Source: Hydractinia symbiolongicarpus
Taxonomy: Eukaryota > Cnidaria > Hydrozoa > Anthoathecata > Hydractiniidae
Direction: 5' to 3'
NCBI RefSeq assembly: GCF_029227915.1
Contig: NC_079880.1
Location: 6,512,001 to 6,576,000, forward strand
Length of the DNA stretch: 64,000 nucleotides
The notes under the pieces are model-generated. The model did no database searches, was not told where the DNA came from, and was given only the letters and a program-made list of their open reading frames with translations. Below, piece by piece: positions 26,401 to 39,400 of the stretch (the stretch's first letter is position 1; every line of letters starts with the position of its first letter). The position numbers and the translations under genes were made by a program.

Positions 26401-28291
26401 TAACAATGAAACGATTGACTGTGGGACTTAATTGAACTAACTTTGGACTGTGACCTGATGAGTGTGATAAATGAGACAATTGGACTCCACGAAATAACAT
26501 TGTTCTTAATTTGACATGATTGCCGAAACTCAGCGACTACACTGGTCGCTGTGGTAGCGCTTCATTTAAGAAATAAGATGAAAAAGTCATTTTTGTACTG
26601 TGGGACCAATCCTAGCAGTTATCGCGAGCTGAAGAAATAGCGACAGTTTCAAAAACTACATTTCATTGACTTTTTAACAGTATCAATCCGTTTGAGTTAC
26701 AACGCTTGAGTCACATATTCGTACCAACATGTATTTCTTGATATTTTTCAGGTATTACTAGGTTGCATCGCCTTTAACAATGAAACGATTGACTGTGGGA
26801 CTTAATTGAACTAACTTTGGACTGTGACCTGATGAATGTGATAAATGAGACAATTGGACTCCAAGAAAAAACATTGTTCTTAATTTGACATGATTGCCGA
26901 AACTCAGCGACTACACTTGGCGCTGTGGTAGCGCTTCATTTAAGAATTAAGATGAAAAAGTCATTTTTTACTGTGAGACCAATCCTAGCCGTTATCGCGC
27001 CCTGAAGAAATAGCGACAGTTTCAAAAACCTTATTTCATTGACTTTCTAACGGTGTCAGTCCGCTTGAGTTACAACGGTTGCGTCACATATTCGTACCAA
27101 CATGAATTTAGCGATATTTTTGGATATTACTAGGTTGCATCGCCTTTAACAATGAAACGATTGACTGTGGGACTTAATTGAACTAACTTTTGACTGTGAC
27201 CTGATAAATGTGATAAATGAAAAAATTGGACTAAAAGAAATAGCATTCTTCTTAATTTGACATGATTGCCTAAACTCAGCGATTACACTGGGCGCTGTTG
27301 TAGCACTTCATTTAAAAAATTAAATTAATAAGTCTTTCTTTACTGTGGGACCAATCCTAGCCGTTATCGCGCCCTGAAGAAATAGCGACAGTTTCAAAAA
27401 CCTTATTTCATTGACTTTCTAACGGTGTCAGTCCGCTTGAGTTACAACGGTTGCGTCACATATTCGTACCAACATGAATTTAGCGATATTTTTCGGATAT
27501 TACTAGGTTGCATCGTCTTTAACAATGAAACGATTGACTGTGGGACTTAATTGAACTAACTTTGGACTGTGACCTGATAAATGTGATAAAGGAGACAATT
27601 GGACTCCAAGAAAAAACAATCTTCTTAATTTGACATGATTGCCGAAACTCAGCGATTATACTGGGCGCTGTGGTAGCGCTTCATTTAAGAATTAAGATAA
27701 GAAAGTCATTTTTTACTGTGGGACCAATCCTAGCCGTTATCACGCGCTGAAGAAATACCGACAGTTTCAAAAACTACATTTTATTGACTTTCCAACGGTG
27801 TCAGTCCGTTTGAGTTACAACGGTTGGGTCACATATTCGTACCAACATGTTTTTAGCGATATTTTTCCGATATTACTAGGTTGCATCGCCTTTAACAATG
27901 AAACGATTGACTGTGGGACTTAATTGAACTAACTTTAGACTGTCACCTGATGAATGTGATAAATGAGACAATTGGACTCCAAGAAATAACATTGTTTTTA
28001 ATTTGACATGATTGCCGAAACTCAGCGATTACACTGGGCGCTGTGGCAGCGCTTCATTTAAAAGTTTAGGTAAATAAGTCATTCTTTACTGTGGGACCAA
28101 TCCTAGCCGTTATCGCGCGCTGAAGAAATAGCGACAGTTTCAAATACTACATTTCATTGACTTTCTAACAGTATCAATCCGTTTGAGTTACAACGGTTGA
28201 GTCACATATTCGTACCAACATGTATTTAGTGATATTTATCTGATATTACTAGGTTGCATTGCTTTTAACAGTGAAACGATTGACTGTGGGA
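23450..28291 (+). repeat. Large higher-order unit II (4,842 bp, 13 monomers)
   Basis: Bounded by CTCAATTGAACC at 23,450 and 28,292. Contains the GGCTAGCG monomer (23,791), the GACTAATCC monomer (24,740), GAGGAAATACC (26,254), AGTTATCGCGAGC (26,617) and GGACTAAAAG (27,231). The length is 7 bp short of 13 x 373, largely because of the 6-bp deletion in the GGCTAGCG monomer. Confidence 0.88.
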
Positions 28292-31200
28292 CTCAATTGA
28301 ACCAACCATGGACTTTGACCTGATCAATGTGATAAATGAGAAAATTGGACTCCAAGAAATAGTATTCTTCTTAATTTGACATGATGGCCTAACCTCAGCG
28401 ATTAGACTGGGCGCTGTTGTAGCGCTTCATTTAAAAATTTAAATTAATATGTCATTTTTTACTGTGGGACCAATCCTAGCCGTTATCGCGCGCTGAAGAA
28501 ATAGCGACAGTTTCAAAAACTACATTTCATTGACTTTCTAACGGTGTCAGTCCGTTTGAGTTTAAACGGTTGGGTCACATATTCGTACCAACATGTATCT
28601 CTTGATACTTTTCGGGTATTTCTAGGTTGTATGGCTAGCGAAACGATTGACTGCGGGACTTAATTGAACTGACTATGGACTGTGACCCTGTAAATGTGAA
28701 AGCGAGACAATTGGACTTTAAGAAATAACATTCTTCTTGATTTGACGTGATTGCCGGAACTCAGCGATTACACTGGGCGCTGTGGCAGCGCTTCATTTAA
28801 AAGTTTAGGTAAATAAGTCATTCTTTACTGTGGGACCAATCGTAGCCGTTATCTCGCGCTGAAGAAATAGCGACAGTTTCAAATACTACATTTCATTGAC
28901 TTTCTAACAGTATCAATCCGTTTGAGTTACAACGGTTGAGTCACATATTCGTACCAACATGTATTTAGCGATATTTATCTGATATTACTAGGTTGCATCG
29001 CTTTTAACAGTGAAACGATTGACTGTGGGACTTAATTGAACCAACCTTGGACTTTGACCTGATCAATGTGATAAATGAGAAAATTGGACTCCAAGAGATA
29101 GTATTCTTCTTAATTTGACATGATTGCCTAACCTCAGCGATTAGACTGGGCGCTGTTGTAGCGCTTCATTTAAAAATTTAAATTAATATGCCATTTTTTA
29201 CTGTGGGACCAATCCTAGCCGTTATCGCGCTGTGAAGAAATAGCGACAGTTTCAAAAACTACATTTCATTGACTTTCTAATGGTGTCAGTCCGTTTGAGT
29301 TTAAACGGTTGGGTCACATATTCGTACCAACATGTATTTCTTGATACTTTTCGGGTATTACTAAGTTGTATGGCTTTTAACAGCGAAACGATTGACTGCG
29401 GGACTTAATTGAACTGACTATGGACTGTGACCCTGTAAATGTGAAAGCGAGATAATTGGACTTCAAGAAATAACATTCTTCTTAATTTGAAATGATTGCC
29501 GAAACTCAGCGATTACACCGGGCGCTGTGGAAGCGCTTCAATTGAAAATTGAGATAAGAAAGTCATTTTTTACTTAGGCACCAATCCTAGCTGTTAGCGC
29601 GCGCCGAAGAAATAAAAACAGTTTCAAATACTACATTTCACTGACTTTCTAACGGTGTCAGTTCGTTTGAGTTTCAACGCTTGATTCACATATTCGTACC
29701 AACATGTATTTAGAGATATTTATCTGATATTACTAGGATGCATCGCTTTTAACAATGACACGATTGACTGTGGGACTTAATTGAACTAACTTTGGACTGT
29801 GACCTGATCGATGAGATAAATGAGAAAATTGGACTCCAAGAAATAACATTCTTCTTAACTTGACATGATTGTCGGAATTTGGCAATTACACTGGGCGCTG
29901 TGGTAGCGTTTCAATTAAAAATTAAGATAAAAAAGTCATTTTTTTGCTGTGGGACTAATCCTAGCCATTAGCACGCGCTGAAAAAATAGCGACAGATTCA
30001 AAAACTACATTTCATTGACTTTCGAACGGTATCAATCCGCTTCAGTTACAACGATTGCGTCACATATTCGTACCAACATGTATTTAGCGAAATTGTTCTC
30101 ATATTACTAGGTTGCATCGCTTATGACAGTGAAACGATTGACTGTGAGACTTAATTGAACTAACTTTGGACTGTGACCTGATAAATGTGATAAAGGAGAC
30201 GATTGGACTCCAAGAAAAAACAATCTTCTTAATTTGACATGATTGCCGAAACTCAGCGATTATACTGGGCGCTGTGGTAGCGCTTCATTTAAGAATTAAG
30301 ATAAGAAAGTCATCTTTTACTGTGGGACCAATCCTAGCCGTTATCACGCGCTGAAGAAATACCGACAGCTTCAAAAACTACATTTCATTGACTTTCCAAC
30401 GGTGTCAGTCCGGTTGAGTTACAACGGTTGGGTCACATATTCGTACCAACATGTTTTTAGCGATATTTTTCCGATATTACTAGGTTGCATCGCCTTTAAC
30501 AATGAAACGATTGACTGTGGGACTTAATTGAACTAACTTTGGACTTTGACCTGATGAATGTGATAAATGAGAGAATTGGACTCCAAGAAATAACATTGTT
30601 CTTAATTGGACATGATTGCCGAAACTCAGCGATTACACTGGGCGCTGTGGCAGCGCTTCATTTAAAAGTTTAGGTAAATAAGTCATTCTTTACTGTGGGA
30701 CCAATCCTAGCCGTTATCGCGCGCTGAAGAAATAGCGACAGTTTCAAATACTACATTTCATTGACTTTCTAACAGTATCAATCGGTTTGAGTTACAACGG
30801 TAGAGTCACATATTCGTACCAACATGTATTTAGCGATATTTATCTGATATTACTAGGTTGCATCGCTTTTAACAGTGAAACGATTGACTGTGGGACTTAA
30901 TTGAACCAACCTTGGACTTTGACCTGATCAATGTGATAAATGAGAAAATTGGACTCCAAGAAATAGTATTCTTCTTAATTTGACATGATTGCCTAACCTC
31001 AGCGATTAGACTGGGCGCTGTTGTAGCGCTTCATTTAAAAATTTAAATTAATATGTCATTTTTTACTGTGGGACCAATCCCAGCCGTTATCGCGCGCTGA
31101 AGAAATAGCGATAGTTTCAAAAGCTACATTTCATTGACTTTCTAACGGTGTCAGTCCGTTTGAGTTTAAACGGTTGGGTCACATATTCGTACCAACATGT

Positions 31201-33505
31201 ATTTCTTGATACTTTTCGGGTATTTCTAGGTTGTATGGCTTTTAACAGCGAGACGATTGACTGCGGGACTTAATTGAACTGACTATGGACTGTGACCCTG
31301 TAAATGTGAAAGCGAGACAATTGGACTTCAAGAAATAACATTCTTCTTAATTTGAAATGATTGCCGAAACTCACCGATTACACCCGGCGCTGTGATAGCG
31401 CTTCAATTAAAAATTAAGGTAAGAAAGTCATTTTTTACTGTGGGACCAATCCTAGCCGTTATCACGCGCTGAGGAAATACCGACAGTTTCAAAAACTACA
31501 TTTCATTGACTTTCCAACGGTTGCAGTCCGTTTGAGTTACAACGGTTGGGTCACATATTCGTACCAACATGAATTTAGCGATATTTTTCCGATATTACTA
31601 GGTTGCATCGCCTTTAACAATGAAACGATTGACTGTGGGACTTAATTGAACTAACTTTGGACTGTGACCTGATGAATGTGATAAATGAGACAATTGGACT
31701 CCACGAAATAACATTGTTCTTAATTTGACATGATTGCCGAAACTCAGCGACTACACTGGTCGCTGTGGTAGCGCTTCATTTAAGAAATAAGATGAAAAAG
31801 TCATTTTTGTACTGTGGGACCAATCCTAGCAGTTATCGCGAGCTGAAGAAATAGCGACAGTTTCAAAAACTACATTTCATTGACTTTTTAACAGTATCAA
31901 TCCGTTTGAGTTACAACGCTTGAGTCACATATTCGTACCAACATGTATTTCTTGATATTTTTCAGGTATTACTAGGTTGCATCGCCTTTAACAATGAAAC
32001 GATTGACTGTGGGACTTAATTGAACTAACTTTGGACTGTGACCTGATGAATGTGATAAATGAGACAATTGGACTCCAAGAAAAAACATTGTTCTTAATTT
32101 GACATGATTGCCGAAATTCAGCGACTACACTTGGCGCTGTGGTAGCGCTTCATTTAAGAATTAAGATAAAAAAGTCATTTTTCACTGTGAGACCAATCCT
32201 AGCCGTTATCGCGCCCTGAAGAAATAGCGACAGTTTCAAAAACCTTATTTCATTGACTTTCTAACGGTGTCAGTCCGCTTGAGTTACAACGGTTGCGTCA
32301 CATATTCGTACCAACATGAATTTAGCGATATTTTTCGGATATTACTAGGTTGCATCGCCTTTAACAATGAAACGATTGACTGTGGGACTTAATTGAACTA
32401 ACTTTTGACTGTGACCTGATAATTGTGATAAATGAAAAAATTGGACTAAAAGAAATAGCATTCTTCTTAATTTGACATGATTGCCTAAACTCAGCGATTA
32501 CACTGGGCGCTGTTGTAGCACTTCATTTAAAAATTTAAATTAATAAGTCTTTCTTTACTGTGGGACCAATCCTAGCCGTTATCGCGCCCTGAAGAAATAG
32601 CGACAGTTTCAAAAACCTTATTTCATTGACTTTCTAACGGTGTCAGTCCGCTTGAGTTACAACGGTTGCGTCACATATTCGTACCAACATGAGGTTAGCG
32701 ATATTTTTCGGATATTACTAGGTTGCATCGCCTTTAACAATGAAACGATTGACTGTGGGACTTAATTGAACTAACTTTGGACTGTGACCTGATAAATGTG
32801 ATAAAGGAGACAATTGGACTCCAAGAAAAAACAATCTTCTTAATTTGACATGATTGCCGAAACTCAGCGATTATACTGGGCGCTGTGGTAGCGCTTCATT
32901 TAAGAATTAAGATAAGAAAGTCATTTTTTACTGTGGGACCAATCCTAGCCGTTATCACGCGCTGAAGAAATACCGACAGTTTCAAAAACTACATTTTATT
33001 GACTTCCAACGGTGTCAGTCCGTTTGAGTTACAACGGTTGGGTCACATATTCGTACCAACATGTTTTTAGCGATATTTTTCCGATATTACTAGGTTGCAT
33101 CGCCTTTAACAATGAAACGATTGACTGTGGGACTTAATTGAACTAACTTTGGACTGTGACCTGATGAATGTGATAAATGAGACAATTGGACTCCAAGAAA
33201 TAACATTGTTCTTAATTTGACATGATTGCCGAAACTCAGCGATTACACTGGGCGCTGTGGCAGCGCTTCATTTAAAAGTTTAGGTAAATAAGTCATTCTT
33301 TACTGTGGGACCAATCCTAGCCGTTATCGCGCGCTGAAGAAATAGCGACAGTTTCAAATACTACATTTCATTGACTTTCTAACAGTATCAATGCGTTTGA
33401 GTTACAACGGTTGAGTCACATATTCGTACCAACATGTATTTAGTGATATTTATCTGATATTACTAGGTTGCATTGCTTTTAACAGTGAAACGATTGACTG
33501 TGGGA
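28292..33505 (+). repeat. Large higher-order unit III (5,214 bp, 14 monomers)
   Basis: Same marker order as unit II: GGCTAGCG 28,633; GACTAATCC 29,954; GAGGAAATACC 31,468; AGTTATCGCGAGC 31,831; GGACTAAAAG 32,446. The offset from unit II is 4,842 bp at the left and 5,214 bp from 29.9 kb onward, so one extra 373-bp monomer sits between 28.6 and 29.95 kb. The best candidate is the TTACTTAGGCACC monomer at about 29.4-29.8 kb, which is absent from units I and II. Confidence 0.88.
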
Positions 33506-35369
33506 CTTAATTGAACCAACCTTGGACTTTGACCTGATCAATGTGATAAATGAGAAACTTGGACTCCAAGAAATAGTATTCTTCTTAATTTGACATGATT
33601 GCCTAACCTCAGCGATTAGACTGGGCGCTGTTGTAGCGCTTCATTTAAAAATTTAAATTAATATGTCATTTTTTACTGTGGGACCAATCCTAGCTGTTAT
33701 CGCGCGCTGAAGAAATAGCGACAGTTTCAAAAACTACATTTCATTGACTTTCTAACGGTGTCAGTCCGTTTGAGTTTAAACGGTTGGGTCACATAATCGT
33801 ACCAACATGTATTTCTTGATACTTTTCGGGTATTTCTAGGTTGTATGGCTTTTAACAGCGAAACGATTGACTGCGGGACTTAATTGAACTGACTATGGAC
33901 TGTGACCCTGTAAATGTGCAAGCGAGACAATTGGACTTCAAGAAATAACATTCTTCTTAATTTGAAATGATTGCCGAAACTCAGCGATTACTCCGGGCGC
34001 TGTGGAAGCGCTTCAATTAAAAATTAAGATAAGAAAGTCATTTTTTACTGTGGGACCAATCCTAGCCGTTATCACGCGCTGAAGAAATACCGACAGTTTC
34101 AAAAACTACATTTCATTGACTTTCCAACGGTGTCAGTCCGTGTGAGTTACAACGGTTGGGTCACATATTCGTACCAACATGTTTTTAGCGATATTTTTCC
34201 GATATTACTAGGTTGCATCGCCTTTAACAATGAAACGATTGACTGTAGGACTTAATTGAACTAACTTTGGACTGTGACCTGATGAATGTGATAAATGAGA
34301 CAATTGGACTCCAAGAAATAGTATTCTTCTTAATTTGACATGATTGCCGAAACTCAGCGATTACACCGGGCGCTAAGGAAGCGCTTCAATTGAAAATTAA
34401 GATAAGAAAGTCATTTTTTACTGTGGGACCAATCCTAGCCGTTATCACGCGCTGAAGAAATACCGACAGTTTCAAAAACAACATTTCATTGACTTTCCAA
34501 CGGTGTCAGTCCGTTTGAGTTACAACGGTTGATTCACATATTCGTACCAACATGTATTTAGAGATATTTATCTGATATTACTAGGATGCATCGCTTTTAA
34601 CAATGAAACGATTGACTGTGGGACTTAATTGAACTAACTTTGGACTGTGACCTGATAAATGTGATAAAGGAGACAATTGGACTCCAAGAAAAAACAATCT
34701 TCTTAATTTGACATGATTGCCGAAACTCAGCGATTATACTGGGCGCTGTGGTAGCGCTTCATTTAAGAATTAAGATAAGAAAGTCATTTTTTACTGTGGG
34801 ACCAATCCTAGCCGTTATCACGCGCTGAAGAAATACCGACAGTTTCAAAAACTACATTTTATTGACTTTCCAACGGTGTCAGTCCGTTTGAGTTACAACG
34901 GTTGAGTCACATATTCGTACCAACATGTTTTTAGCGATATATTTCCGATATTACTAGGTTGCATCGCCTTTAACAATGAAACGATTGACTGTGGGACTTA
35001 ATTGAACTAACTTTGGACTGTGACCTGATGAATGTGATAAATGAGACAATTGGACTCCAAGAAATAACATTGTTCTTAATTTGACATGATTGCCGAAACT
35101 CAGCGATTACACTGGGCGCTGTGGCAGCGCTTCATTTAAAAGTTTAGGTAAATAAGTCATTCTTTACTGTGGGACCAATCCTAGCCGTTATCGCGCGCTG
35201 AAGAAATAGCGACAGTTTCAAATACTACATTTCATTGACTTTCTAACAGTATCAATCCGTTTGAGTTACAACAGTTGAGTCACATATTCGTACCAACATG
35301 TATTTAGTGATATTTATCTGATATTACTAGGTTGCATTGCTTTTAACAGTGAAACGATTGACTGTGGGA
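33506..35369 (+). repeat. Five-monomer unit (1,864 bp), copy 1
   Basis: Starts at a class C monomer (CTTAATTGAACCAACC at 33,506) and includes class B, A and a rare GATTGACTGTAGGACTT monomer near 34,240. The same order restarts at 35,370. The following A-type monomer carries the AGAGATATTTATCTG and AGGATGCATCGC variants near 34,560. Confidence 0.8.
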
Positions 35370-36480
35370 CTTAATTGAACCAACCTTGGACTTTGACCTG
35401 ATCAATGTGATAAATGAGAAAATTGGACTCCAAGAAATAGTATTCTTCTTAATTTGACATGATTGCCTAACCTCAGCGATTAGACTGGGCGCTGTTGTAG
35501 CGCTTCATTTAAAAATTTAAATTAATATGTCATTTTTTACTCTGGGACCAATCCTAGCCGTTATCACGCGCTGAAGAAATAGCGACAGTTTCAAAAACTA
35601 CATTTCATTGACTTTCTAACGGTGTCAGTCCGTTTGAGTTTAAACGGTTGGGTCACATATTCGTACCAACATGTATTTCTTGGTACTTTTCGGGTATTTC
35701 TAGGTTGTATGGCTTTTAACAGCGAAACGATTGACTGCGGGACTTAATTGAACTGACTATGGACTGTGACCCTGTAAATGTGAAAGCGAGACAATTGGAC
35801 TTCAAGAAATAACATTCTTCTTAATTTGAAATGATTGCCGAAACTCAGCGATTACACCGGGCGCTGTGAAAGCGCTTCAATTAAAAATTAAGATAAGAAA
35901 GTCATTTTTTACTGTGGGACCAATCCTAGCCGTTATCACGCGCTGAAGAAATACCGACAGTTTCAAAAACTACATTTCATTGACTTTCCAACGGTGTCAG
36001 TCCGTTTGAGTTACAACGGTTGGGTCACATATTCGTACCAACATGTTTTTAGCGATATTTTTCCGATATTACTAGGTTGCATCGCCTTTAACAATGAAAC
36101 GATTGACTGTAGGACTTAATTGAACTAACTTTGGACTGTGATCTGATGAATGTGATAAATGAGACAATTGGACTCCAAGAAATAGTATTCTTCTTAATTT
36201 GACATGATTGCCGAAACTCAGCGATTACAGCGGGCGCTATGGAAGCGCTTCAATTAAAAATTAAGATAAGAAAGTCATTTTTTACTTAGGCACCAATCCT
36301 AGCTGTTAGCGCGCGCCGAAGAAATAAAAACAGTTTCAAATACTACATTTCACTGACTTTCTAACGGTGTCAGTTCGTTTGAGTTTCAACGCTTGATTCA
36401 CATATTCGTACCAACATGTATTTAGAGATATTTATCTGATATTACTAGGATGTATCGCTTTTAACAGTGAAACGATTGAC
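35370..36480 (+). repeat. Five-monomer unit, copy 2 (partial, about three monomers)
   Basis: Class C, class B and the GACTGTAGGACTT monomer recur with an offset of about 1,864 bp. The copy then diverges: it carries the TTACTTAGGCACC and GAAGAAATAAAAACAG monomer at about 36,287, which is the one seen near 10.95 and 29.58 kb. It ends the B/C domain. Confidence 0.75.
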
Positions 36481-39400
36481 CGTGGGACTTAATTGAACTA
36501 ATTTTGGACTGCAACCTGATCAATGTGACAAATGAGAAAATTGGACTGCAAGAAAAAAACATTCTTCTTAATTTAACATGATTGTCGAAACTCAGCGATT
36601 ACACTAAGCGCTGTGGTAGCGCTTCATTTAAGAATTAAGATAAAAAAGTCATTTTTTTACTGTGGGACCAATCCTAGCCGTTAGCGCGCGCTGAAGAAAT
36701 AGCGACAGTTTCAAAAACTACATTTCATTGACTTCCTAACGGTGTCAGTCCGTTTGAGTTTAAACGGTTATGTCACATATTCGTACCAACATGTATTCAG
36801 CGATATTCATCTGACATTACTAGGTTGCATCGCTTTTAACGGTGTAATGATTGACTTTGGGATTAATTGAACTAACTTTGGACTGTGACCTGTTAAATTT
36901 GATAAATGAGAAACTTGGAATTCAAGAAATAACATTCTTCTTAATTTGACATGATTGCCGGAACTCAGCGATTACACCGGCCGCTGTGGTAGCGTTTCAA
37001 TTCAAAATTAAGATAAAGAACTTATTTTTTGCTGAGGGACCAACCCTAGCCGCTAGCGCGCGCTGAAGCAATAGTGACAGTTTCAAAAACTACATTTCAT
37101 TGACTTTCTAACGGTGTAAGTCCGTTTAAGTTTCAACGGTTGGGTCATATATTCGTACCAACATGTATTTAGCGATATTCATCTGATATTACTAGGTTGC
37201 ACCTCTTTTAACAGTGAAATGATTGACTGTGGGACTTATATGAACTAACTTTTGACTGTGACCTGATAAATGTGATAAATGAAAAAATTGGACTCCAAGA
37301 AATAGCATTCTTCTTAACTTGACATGATTGCCTAAACTCAGCGATTACACTGGGCGCTGTTGTAGCGCTTCATTTAAAAATTTAAATTAATAAGTCATTT
37401 TTTACTGTGGGACCCATCCTAGCCGTTTTTGCGCCCTGAAGAAATAGCGACAGTTTCAAAAACTTCATTTCATCGACTTTCTAACGATGTCAGTCCGTTT
37501 GAGTTACAACGGTTGCGTCACATATTTGTACCAGCATGAATTTAGCGATATTTTTCTGATATTACTAGGTTGCATCGCCTTTAACAATGAAACGATTGAC
37601 TGTGGGATTAATTGAACTAACTTTGGATTGTGACCTGATAAATGTGATAAAGGAGACAATTGGACTCCAAGAAAAAACATTCTTCTTAATTTGACATGAT
37701 TGCCGAAACTCAGCGATTACACTGGGCACTGTGGTAGCGCTTCAATTCAAAATTAAGATAAGAAAGTCATTTTTTACTGAGGGACCAATCCTAGCCGTTA
37801 GCGCGCGCTGAAGAAATGGTGAAAGGTTCAAAAACTACATTTCATTGACTTTCTAACGGTGTCAGTCCGTTTAAGTTTCAACGGTTGGGTCATATATTCG
37901 TACCAACATGTATTTAGCGATATTCATCTGACATTACTAGATTGCATCGATTTTAACAGTGAAATGATTGAGTGTGGGACTTAATTGAACTAACTTTGGA
38001 CTGTGACCTGATAAATGTGATAAATGAGAAAATTGGAATTCAAGAAATAACATTCTTCTTAATTTGACATGATTGCCGGAACTCAGCTATTACACCGGCC
38101 GCTGTGGTAGCGCTTCAATTCAAAATTAAGATAAAAAACTCATTTTTTGCTGAGGGACCAATCCTAGCCGTTAGCGCGCGCTGAAGAAATAGTGAAAGGT
38201 TCAAAAACTACATTTCATTGACTTTCTAACGGTGTCAGTCCGTTTAAGTTTCAACGGTTGGGTCATATATTCGTACCAACATGTATTTAGCGATATTCAT
38301 CTGATATTACTAGGTTGCACCGCTTTTAACAGTGAAACGATTGACTGTGGGACTTAATTGAACTAACTTTTGACTATGACCTGATAAATGTGATAAATGA
38401 AAAAATTGGACTCCAAGAAATAGCATTCTTCTTAATTTGACATGATTGCATAAACTCAGCGATTACACTGGGCGCTGTTGTAGCGCTTCATTTAAAAATT
38501 TAAATTAATAAGTCATTTTTTACTGTGGGACCATTCCTAGCCGTTATCGCGCCCTGAAGAAATAGCGACAGTTTCAGAAACTTCATTTCATTGACTTTCT
38601 AACGGTGTCAGTCCGTTTGAGTTACAACGGTTGCGTCACATATTCGTACCAACATGAATTTAACGATATTTTTCTGATATTACTAGGTTTGAACTAACTT
38701 TTGACTGTGACCTGATAAATGTGATAAATGAAAAAATTGGACTCCAAGAAATAGCATTCTTCTTAACTTGACATGATTGCCTAAACTCAGCGATTACACT
38801 GGGCGCTGTTGTAGCGCTTCATTTAAAAATTTAAATTAATAAGTCATTTTTTTACTGTGGAACCAATCCTAGCCGTTATTGCGCCCTGAAGAAATAGCGA
38901 CAGTTTCAAAAACTTCATTTCATTGACTTTCTAACGATGTCAGTCCGTTTGAGTTACAACGGTTGCGTCACATATTTGTACCAGCATGAATTTAGCGATA
39001 TTTTTCTGATATTACTAGGTTGCATCGCCTTTAACAATGAAACGATTGACTGTGGGACTTAATTGAACTAACTTTTGACTGTGACCTTATAAATGTGATA
39101 AATGAAAAAATTGGACTCCAAGAAATAGCATTCTTCTTATTTTGACATGATTGCATAAACTCAGCGATTACACTGAGCGCTGTTGTAGCGCTTCATTTAA
39201 AAATTTAAATTAATAAGTCATTTTTTACTGTGGGACCAATCCTAGCCGTTATCGCGCCCTGAAGAAATAGCGACAGTTTCAGAAACTTCATTTCATTGAC
39301 TTTCTAACGGTGTCAGTCCGTTTGAGTTACAACGGTTGCGTCACATATTCGTACCAACATGAATTTAGCGATATTTTTCTGATATTACTAGGTTTCATCG

